This document shows, one piece after another, positions 59,401 to 64,000 of a DNA stretch of 64,000 nucleotides. The stretch comes from Elusimicrobiota bacterium. GTDB taxonomy: Bacteria > Elusimicrobiota > Elusimicrobia > Elusimicrobiales > UBA9959. The DNA is taken from contig WOVA01000008.1 in the NCBI GenBank assembly GCA_009773155.1, positions 1 through 64,000 on the forward strand, written 5' to 3'. The notes under the pieces were generated by a model. That model saw only the letters and a program-made list of their open reading frames with translations. It had not been told where the DNA came from and made no database searches. Every line of letters begins with the position of its first letter. The first letter of the stretch is position 1. Position numbers and translations under genes: made by a program.

Positions 59401-59523
59401 GGCAGCGAGATACAGACGCCGATGGCACTCGTCATCCTGTCCGGCCTCGTGACTTCGACCGTGCTGAACATGCTGGTGGTGCCGGCGCTTTACGCGCGCC
59501 TGCGGGCGGCCGCGGCGGACTGA
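56443..59523 (+). CDS. Heavy-metal efflux RND transporter (CzcA/CusA family)
   Basis: 1026 residues, 12 TM helices expected. N-terminal DVFPDLTAPTVTVMTEAAGMAPQEVE (in part) is the HME signature; the TM4 proton-relay acidic residues are in AIGALVDDAIIDVENV; PEFNEGAL starts the second half. The methionine pair that marks copper/silver CusA is not obvious and the neighbours are His-rich, so zinc, cobalt or nickel are at least as likely as copper. With the two upstream genes it forms a complete tripartite pump. The 228 bases after it contain no convincing gene. Confidence 0.93.
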   Translation: MIEKILKWSLDNRALVLALGGAMLLWGGWTAARMPVDVFPDLTAPTVTVMTEAAGMAPQEVESQVTFPIESALNGAPGVRRVRSSTAVGISVVWTEFDWGTDIYAARQVVAEKLQLAAQSLPPEAARPVMTPIASVMGEVMFLALDSDGHTPMEVRTEADWTVRRRLLSVPGVAQVTAIGGEEKQYQALLDPARMAARGVSVAEAAAALAGANRNASAGFIVAGAQEYLVRGVGRFTSTADMEETVVAVRGGQPVLLRHIGRAAIGPALKRGEGSLNGAPAVILSVQKQPGSNTLALTRDLDKALDDLQRTLPAGMRLERNIFRQADFIEVAVGNVVAALRDGAVLVLIVLLVFLGSARASGISMMAIPLSLVAAVLALKGAGATINTMTLGGLAIAIGALVDDAIIDVENVMRRLRQNAALAGGGKPALSVILSATLEIRPSIVFATLIIMLVFLPLFFLTGVEGRLMRPLGFAYVVALFASLIVALVITPAMCWYLLPGSRAMRRGGESRAVVWLKGVYRPALLWSMRRAALLAWVSAGLFAASAAGWFYLGRAFLPEFNEGALTVSAVTLPGTSLAESDSLGRAVEQVMLAQPEVAAVARRTGRAELDEHSMGVESAELDVRLEMKERSRAEFLSALRAALAAVPGVNIVIGQPISHRIDHMLSGTRASLAVKIFGPDLYELRRTAARVRDAAAGVPGIADLAVEQQSDIPALKVRFDRKAMAVHGLRAADIAPALEAAFKGLVVSRVLEGSNSFDLSLRYGRELQLHEAGDLLIDTPAGRRVPLKALAELSRESGPNSISRENAQRKIVVMANASGRAIGDVVGDVRRAVEAEVSLPAGYRIEYGGQFEAEAEASRVLAALGAAVVLGIGLLLWLAFRSYRDALFIMLNMPLALIGGVAGVILSGGTLSVASLIGFIALFGIAVRNGIMLISHIRHLHEKEGEADFTQAVLRGSMERLSPILMTALCAGLALVPLALGGDKPGSEIQTPMALVILSGLVTSTVLNMLVVPALYARLRAAAAD

Positions 59524-59751
59524 AGTCTCATTGTTCACGCGGAAGGCGTCAGCCGTTTTTCATTGCAATGGACGGAAATTATGGACGGAATCCCCGGATA
59601 GTGCAAGGCGGAGCCGATTTCAGGCTCATTATGCGCTGGATAATTCTGTTTCTGGCGGCGCCGCCGCATTTTATGATAGAGTCATACCGGACCTGGGCTC
59701 AGGCTTTCGCCCGACGGCCGGACAGCGGAATCAAAGCGAGGATAAAACCAA

Positions 59752-60297
59752 ATGCAATTCGTTCCCAAAGAGATATTCCTGACCAAGGGCGTGGGCCGCC
59801 ACCCCGAAAAGCTGGCGAGTTTCGAGGAAGCGCTGCGCGACGCCAAGATTGCCCGGTTCAACCTCGTGCACGTATCCAGCATCTTCCCGCCCAAGTGCAA
59901 GCTGATCTCCCCGGCCAGGGGCCTGGCGCATCTCAAGAGCGGCCAGATCGTCCACGCCGTGCTGGCCCGCAACGCCGTGCAGGAGAACCACCGCCTGGTG
60001 ACCGCCTCCATAGGCATGGCCATCCCCAAGGACAGGAAGAACCACGGCTACATCTCCGAGCATCACAGCTGGGGCGAGACCGACAGCAAGGCCGGCGAAT
60101 ACGCCGAGGACCTGGCCGCGTTGATGTTGTCCACCACCCTGGGCATAGAATTCGATTGCGACGCCACCTGGGACAAGAAGGAAGAGGTCTGGGAGATGAG
60201 CGGCAAGATAGTGCGCACGCTCAACATGACCCAGAGCGCCATCGGCCGCGAAGGCATCTGGACCACCGTGGTCTCGGCCGCCGTCTTCGTCCGCTGA
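59752..60297 (+). CDS. pdaD: Pyruvoyl-dependent arginine decarboxylase
   Basis: 181 residues. Makes agmatine, the first step of polyamine synthesis. The proenzyme cleavage site is HVSSIFPP: cutting between the two Ser converts the second to the pyruvoyl group. Downstream GMAIPKDRKNHGYISEHHSWGE carries the family Glu and aromatic residues. The length fits the archaeal/Chlamydia/Elusimicrobia type. AGGA stands upstream. No agmatinase or speE is adjacent. Confidence 0.9.
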   Translation: MQFVPKEIFLTKGVGRHPEKLASFEEALRDAKIARFNLVHVSSIFPPKCKLISPARGLAHLKSGQIVHAVLARNAVQENHRLVTASIGMAIPKDRKNHGYISEHHSWGETDSKAGEYAEDLAALMLSTTLGIEFDCDATWDKKEEVWEMSGKIVRTLNMTQSAIGREGIWTTVVSAAVFVR

Positions 60298-60316
60298 ACT
60301 TCGATATCGTGTAAAG

Positions 60317-60348
60317 AAAGAGGCCGGCTCGTGAGAGCCGGCCTCTTT
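60317..60348. terminator. Bidirectional terminator between pdaD and metG
   Basis: AAAGAGGCCGGCTC/GAGCCGGCCTCTTT with GTGA loop, A-rich on the left, T-run on the right. Confidence 0.87.
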
Positions 60349-60368
60349 TGCGTTCGGACGCGGAGGGG

Positions 60369-62063
60369 TTATTTCTTCGCGGCTGCGGCCTCGGACATCT
60401 CCCGCATCTTCTCCACCTCGGCCTTGACCTGCCCGGGCAGTATCTTGGCGAAGAGGAGCGAGGCGTCGCCGCCCAGCGTCACGCCGTCCAGGCTTCCTTC
60501 GAAAGGCTTGAAGGCCGGGGCGCCTTCCGGAGCGGGCAGTCCCGCCTTGGCCAGTATCTTCAGCGCGGTGGAGGGCACGATCGGGTACAGCAGGACGGCC
60601 GCGTTGATTATCGCGCGCGAGGCCACGTTGAGCACGGTGCCGCAGCGGGCCATGTCGGTCTTGCGCAGCGCCCACGGCGCGGTGTCGTTGACGTACTTGT
60701 TGGCGGCTATGGCCAGCGCCATGGCGCGCGAGGCGGCCTGGCGCACCTTGTAGTCGCGGTAGAAACCGCCCGTCTCGGCGAAGGCGGGGGAGAAGAGGTC
60801 CATGAGGGCCTTGTCCTCGTCCTTGAGCTCTCCCTGGGCGGGGATCCGCCCGTCAAAATTCTTCTTCATGAAAGAGAAGCAACGGTTGACCAGGTTGCCC
60901 AGCGTGTCGGCCAGCTCGTTATTGGCCGCCTGGAAGCCCTCCCAGGTGAACTGCGAGTCGGCGGTCTCTGGCGCGTTGCTGGCTATGGCGTAGCGCAGCG
61001 CGTCCACGGAATATTTCGAGAAGAAGTCGGCCGTGTCTATGTACCAGCCCTCGGACTTGGAGAACTGCTTGCCTTCGAGATTGTAGAACTCGTTGCCCGG
61101 CACATTGTCGGGCAGTATGTACGGCTTGTCCTGCCCCATTATCAGCGCGGGCCAGATTATCGTGTGGAAAACGATATTGTCCTTGCCGATGAAGTGCACC
61201 AGTTTCGAGTTCTTGTCGAACCACCAGTCCTTCCAGGCCTCGGGCCTGCCGTTCTTCTCCGCCCATTCGATAGTGGCGGATATATAGCCGATAGGCGCCT
61301 CGAACCAGACATAGAGCACCTTGCCCTTCGCCTCGTCGAGCGGGACCGGCACGCCCCAGGTCAGGTCGCGGGTGATGGCGCGCCTGATGAGCCCCTCGTT
61401 TATCATCGACAGGGCCTTGTTGCGGACATTGGGCTTCCAGTCGGTCTTTGACTCCAGCCAGGCTTTCAGTTTCGGCTCGAAGGCGGGGAGGTCCAGGAAA
61501 TACTGGGTGGCCGAACGTATCCCGGGCTTGGAGCCGCAGACCTTGCAGGAGGGGGAGATTATTTTGGACGGCTCCAGCCATTCGCCGCAGACCGTGCATT
61601 CATCGCCGCGCACATTGGGGGCGGAGCACTTGGGGCAGGAGCCCGAGACATAACGGTCGGCCAGGAAGCGGTCGCATTTTACGCAGAAGAACTGTTTCTC
61701 CACGGCCGCCGCGATATGGCCTTTCTTGTAGAGGTCGGTGAAGAATTCCTGCGCCAGCGGATAATGGGCGGGGATGGTAGTGCGTGAGAAATGGTCGAAC
61801 TCGATGCCGAGCTTGTCGAAGAAGGCCTTTATCTCGGCGTGGTACTTGTCCACGTATTCCTTGTACGGGATCCCGGCCTTTTCGGCGTTTATCGTGATGG
61901 CCACCCCGTGCTCATCGGTGCCGCAGATATAGAGGGATTCGTCGCCGCTCTGGCGGAGGAAGCGGTTGAAGATGTCGGCCGGGAGATAGGCCCCCGCTAT
62001 ATGGCCGAAATGTATCGGCCCGTTGGCGTAGGGCAGCGCGCTTGTAATGAGGTATTTAGCCAT
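60369..62063 (-). CDS. metG: Methionyl-tRNA synthetase
   Basis: 564 residues from ATG 62063, the family N-terminus (KYLITSALPYANGPIHFGHIAGAYLP, in part, with the HIGH-like HFGH). A zinc finger with four Cys pairs (CVKC, CPKC, CTVC, CKVC) marks the MetG1 type. The second class I signature is KFSKSEGWY, here QFSKSEGW. The C-terminal tRNA-binding OB domain of longer MetGs is absent. A TATAAT lies 6 nt before the ATG with no Shine-Dalgarno, so the message is probably leaderless. Confidence 0.96.
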   Translation of the reverse strand: MAKYLITSALPYANGPIHFGHIAGAYLPADIFNRFLRQSGDESLYICGTDEHGVAITINAEKAGIPYKEYVDKYHAEIKAFFDKLGIEFDHFSRTTIPAHYPLAQEFFTDLYKKGHIAAAVEKQFFCVKCDRFLADRYVSGSCPKCSAPNVRGDECTVCGEWLEPSKIISPSCKVCGSKPGIRSATQYFLDLPAFEPKLKAWLESKTDWKPNVRNKALSMINEGLIRRAITRDLTWGVPVPLDEAKGKVLYVWFEAPIGYISATIEWAEKNGRPEAWKDWWFDKNSKLVHFIGKDNIVFHTIIWPALIMGQDKPYILPDNVPGNEFYNLEGKQFSKSEGWYIDTADFFSKYSVDALRYAIASNAPETADSQFTWEGFQAANNELADTLGNLVNRCFSFMKKNFDGRIPAQGELKDEDKALMDLFSPAFAETGGFYRDYKVRQAASRAMALAIAANKYVNDTAPWALRKTDMARCGTVLNVASRAIINAAVLLYPIVPSTALKILAKAGLPAPEGAPAFKPFEGSLDGVTLGGDASLLFAKILPGQVKAEVEKMREMSEAAAAKK

Positions 62064-62075
62064 GTGTAAATTATA
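62064..62075 (-). promoter_or_regulatory. metG -10 box, leaderless
   Basis: On the minus strand TATAAT (62075-62070) is followed by TTACAC and the ATG. The predicted +1 is the A of the ATG. No clear -35. Confidence 0.65.
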
Positions 62076-62135
62076 CAACTTCCCGGTTGGCTTCCCTGAG
62101 CCGGCGCCGGAAAGCCGGGACAGGCGGGTTTTTAT

Positions 62136-62149
62136 TATAATCCTGGTGC
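62136..62149 (+). promoter_or_regulatory. -10 box of the Cache-PAS protein, near-leaderless
   Basis: TATAAT at 62136-62141 is 8 nt before the ATG at 62150; no Shine-Dalgarno. It is divergent from metG. Confidence 0.6.
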
Positions 62150-64000
62150 ATGGATATTGACCACGGCCCCGCCGGCGGCAGCTTCGCCGCAAGGATCGCG
62201 CTGCCCAGCGCGCTGGCGATAATCCTTTTCGTCGCCGCCACCTTCCTCTACATCATCCCTTCTTTCGAGCGGAACATGATGGACCGCAAGCGCGAGACCA
62301 TCACGGAGCTGACCAAGTCCGCCCACAGCCTGCTGGCCCGGTTCCACGCCGAGGAAAAAGCCGGGCGCCTGACCGCAGCCCAGGCTAAAAAACAGGCCGC
62401 GGACGCCGTCCGCGCGCTCCGCTACGGCCCGGAGGAGAAGGACTATTTCTGGATAACCGACCTCGGCCCGCGGATGATCGTTCATCCCTACCGGCCCGAC
62501 CTCGACGGCAAGGACCTGTCGGATTTCCGCGACTCGCACGGCAAGCTGATGTTCGTGGAATTCGCGGAGGTCTGCCGGCGCGAAGGCGCGGGCTACGTGG
62601 ACTATATGTGGCAGTGGAAGGACGAGGCCGACCGGATAGTGCCCAAGCTCTCGTACGTGAAACTTTTCGAGCCCTGGGGCTGGGTCATAGGCACCGGCAT
62701 CTACATAGAGGACGTGCTCGAAGAGATAAAGCGCCTCGAGGCCGATCTCATCAAGATCTCCCTGCTCATGGCTTTCATCATCGCCGGCATACTGGTCTAT
62801 GTCAACCACCAGAGCCTGCGCGTGGAACGGTCCAGGCGCGAGGCCGAGAAGCGGCTGGCCGAATCCGAGGAGAAATACCGCAAGCTGGTCGAGGCCGCCA
62901 CCGAGGGGATAATCATGGTCCTCGACGGGCGTCCCGCCTATTCCAACCGCATGGTCCTCGACATGCTCGGCTATTCCGCGGAGGAGCTCGAGCGGCTCGA
63001 CCTCTCCGACCTGCTGCATCCCGAATCCTCCGCGACCGTGGAGTACCTGGCCGAACTGCTCGAGACCGGCGACGCTCCGCCGCAGATGGAGGCCCGCCTC
63101 CGCCGCCGCGACGGCGAGACGCTGCGCGCGCTGCTGACCGCGTCGGGGCTGGTCTTCGGAGGCCGCAAGGGCTTCATTCTTACCGTGAAAGATATAGACA
63201 GCCACAAGCGCACCGAGGAGGAGCTCAGCGCCAGCCGGGAGAGGTTCCGCCTGCTGACCGACAGCATCGACCTGGGCGTGCTGCGCGCCGACCTCGCCGC
63301 CGGCAAGGTGACCGAGGCCAATCCCGCCGCCTGCCGCATACTGGGCTACGCCGCGCCGGAGGGGCTGGCCGCCGCGGGCCGGTCGCCGCTGGCGCCGTTC
63401 GAGGAACTTTTCGAAGAAGCCTCCGCCGGCCGGACCATAAATGAAGCCAGGGTTTCGCTGCTTTCGGACACCGGCCCCCGCGCGCTGCTGGTCTCCATAA
63501 CGGGCCTGCCCGGAGAAGGCGCGCAAGCCAGGGTCTTCGACTGCCTGCTGGAGGACGTGACCGTCCGGGAGCGCGCCGAGGCCGAGCGTGAGAAACTGCT
63601 CTCCGACCTGCAGCTCTCGCTGGGCTCGCTGAATCAGTCGGCCCGCGGCGTGGCGCGCCCGGCCCCGCGCTGCGGCCTCTCCGCCTCCGTAGGTAAAGCC
63701 GCTGAGATAATGACCGCCGCCGGGAGCAGCTCGGTTCTGGTCGAAAGCGAAGGCGAGGTCATCGGCATACTTACCGACCACGACCTGCGCGCCCGGGTCC
63801 TGGCCAGTCGCAGTGCTCGGAACAACGAGCCTCGGAACAGCGGCACTGCCGCCACAGGTGTCGGAGGCTATGCCGACGACCCGGCTCCACAGGTGCCGGG
63901 CGCTGTGTCGCCCGGCCCCGGCCCCGGCACCGACAGCGGCAAATGCCGCCCTGATCCGGCCGGCGGCGTTGGGGCCGAGTTGCCGGTGTCGCGCGTCATG
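62150..64000 (+). CDS. Cache-PAS-PAS-CBS signalling protein, partial (runs off the window)
   Basis: At least 617 residues without a stop. TM1 (IALPSALAIILFVAATFLYII), an extracytoplasmic single-Cache domain (KDYFWITDLGPRMIVHPYRPDLDGKDL...EPWGWVIGTGIYI), TM2 (ISLLMAFIIAGILVYVN), PAS at about 245-350 (YRKLVEAATEGIIMVLDG), a second PAS at about 360-470, a coiled linker and a CBS motif (AAEIMTAAGSSSVLVESEGEVIGILTDHDLRARVLA, in part). The CBS domain is interrupted in frame by about 58 low-complexity residues that include a family B element, then resumes at PVSRVM. The output domain is outside the window; a nucleotidyltransferase or kinase would be typical. Confidence 0.8.
   Translation, partial: MDIDHGPAGGSFAARIALPSALAIILFVAATFLYIIPSFERNMMDRKRETITELTKSAHSLLARFHAEEKAGRLTAAQAKKQAADAVRALRYGPEEKDYFWITDLGPRMIVHPYRPDLDGKDLSDFRDSHGKLMFVEFAEVCRREGAGYVDYMWQWKDEADRIVPKLSYVKLFEPWGWVIGTGIYIEDVLEEIKRLEADLIKISLLMAFIIAGILVYVNHQSLRVERSRREAEKRLAESEEKYRKLVEAATEGIIMVLDGRPAYSNRMVLDMLGYSAEELERLDLSDLLHPESSATVEYLAELLETGDAPPQMEARLRRRDGETLRALLTASGLVFGGRKGFILTVKDIDSHKRTEEELSASRERFRLLTDSIDLGVLRADLAAGKVTEANPAACRILGYAAPEGLAAAGRSPLAPFEELFEEASAGRTINEARVSLLSDTGPRALLVSITGLPGEGAQARVFDCLLEDVTVRERAEAEREKLLSDLQLSLGSLNQSARGVARPAPRCGLSASVGKAAEIMTAAGSSSVLVESEGEVIGILTDHDLRARVLASRSARNNEPRNSGTAATGVGGYADDPAPQVPGAVSPGPGPGTDSGKCRPDPAGGVGAELPVSRVM
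63924..63964 (+). repeat. Family B element, copy 3 (inside a CBS domain)
   Basis: GGCACCGACAGCGGCAAATG onward contains a perfect GCGGCA/TGCCGC hairpin and ends CCCTGATCCGGCCGG; read as GTDSGKCRPDPAGG. It sits within a longer inverted-repeat-rich insertion (about 63805-63985). Confidence 0.82.

Noticed and set aside
59531-59782. Small frames in the gap between the RND transporter and pdaD
   Set aside because: No ribosome-binding site, no conserved composition, and they run into pdaD in another frame.

Overview
The window is GC-rich, gene-dense chromosomal DNA from a Gram-negative bacterium. It has a Pal-type OmpA lipoprotein, a TolC/RND metal exporter, type IV pilus genes, prepilin peptidase and many secreted TPR proteins. 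The lone major pilin, pyruvoyl arginine decarboxylase, tetratricopeptide abundance and GC content would fit an Elusimicrobiota-like lineage. That placement is an inference; no rRNA gene is present to test it.

Layout. 1-95: 3' end (domains V and VI) of a group IIC intron. 120-4810 (+): cysE, cysK, a Nudix hydrolase and anmK, then a squalene/phytoene synthase-like gene and a Pal lipoprotein. 4860-6941 (-): rplU-rpmA-obgE. 7230-8583 (+): a small secreted protein full of palindromic inserts and a truncated MscS-like membrane protein. 8660-12822 (-): hinT-rpsU-dnaG-rpoD, the macromolecular synthesis operon. 12981-17103 (-): a 5'-nucleotidase with two neighbours whose phosphatase active sites are degenerate. 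17163-25184 (-): rplM-rpsI, then a TPR protein, dcd, a second squalene/phytoene synthase, a clostripain-like protease and a large TPR protein. 25239-29678 (+): XTP pyrophosphatase, a sensor histidine kinase and a LysM/FecR protein. 29701-29862: a probable stand-alone small RNA. 30006-41425 (+): TPR protein, P-loop-less THEP1 relative, murC, ksgA, Xaa-Pro peptidase, lemA-htpX, efp, HAD hydrolase, subtilase and DUF192 protein. 41511-46593: pilB, smpB, tRNA-Leu, pilin, prepilin peptidase, tRNA-Ser and tRNA-Tyr. 46710-53160 (+): hypC-hypD-lysR-hypE-membrane protein-hypF for [NiFe]-hydrogenase maturation. 53295-59523 (+): a His/Cys-rich protein and an HME-RND heavy-metal exporter. 59752-64000: pyruvoyl arginine decarboxylase, metG (-) and a Cache-PAS-PAS-CBS signalling protein that runs off the window.

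The most unusual content is repetitive. Family A is a 41-bp palindromic element inserted inside protein genes, always read in the same frame (peptide close to ASAGDTIRHGVPVP). It occurs in a secreted protein, in a TPR protein, in the essential-type enzyme KsgA, and at the htpX start. Family B (peptide GTDSGxxRPDPAG) behaves the same way in three other proteins. Family C comprises intergenic hairpins with arms of 24-29 bp and GGGGAC/GTCCCC or similar ends. Family D is a 140-190-bp intergenic element whose two copies differ by compensatory changes in their stems. Together they look like the genomic residue of one or more palindrome-spreading systems comparable to Rickettsia palindromic elements and REP/MITE sequences. 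No transposase is encoded in the window.

A second theme is translation initiation. Many first genes have a -10 box only 6-9 nt from the start codon and no Shine-Dalgarno sequence (cysE, rplU, rplM, smpB, metG, the 784-residue TPR gene and the last kinase), so leaderless or near-leaderless mRNAs appear common. Downstream operon genes mostly use short overlaps and Shine-Dalgarno sites.
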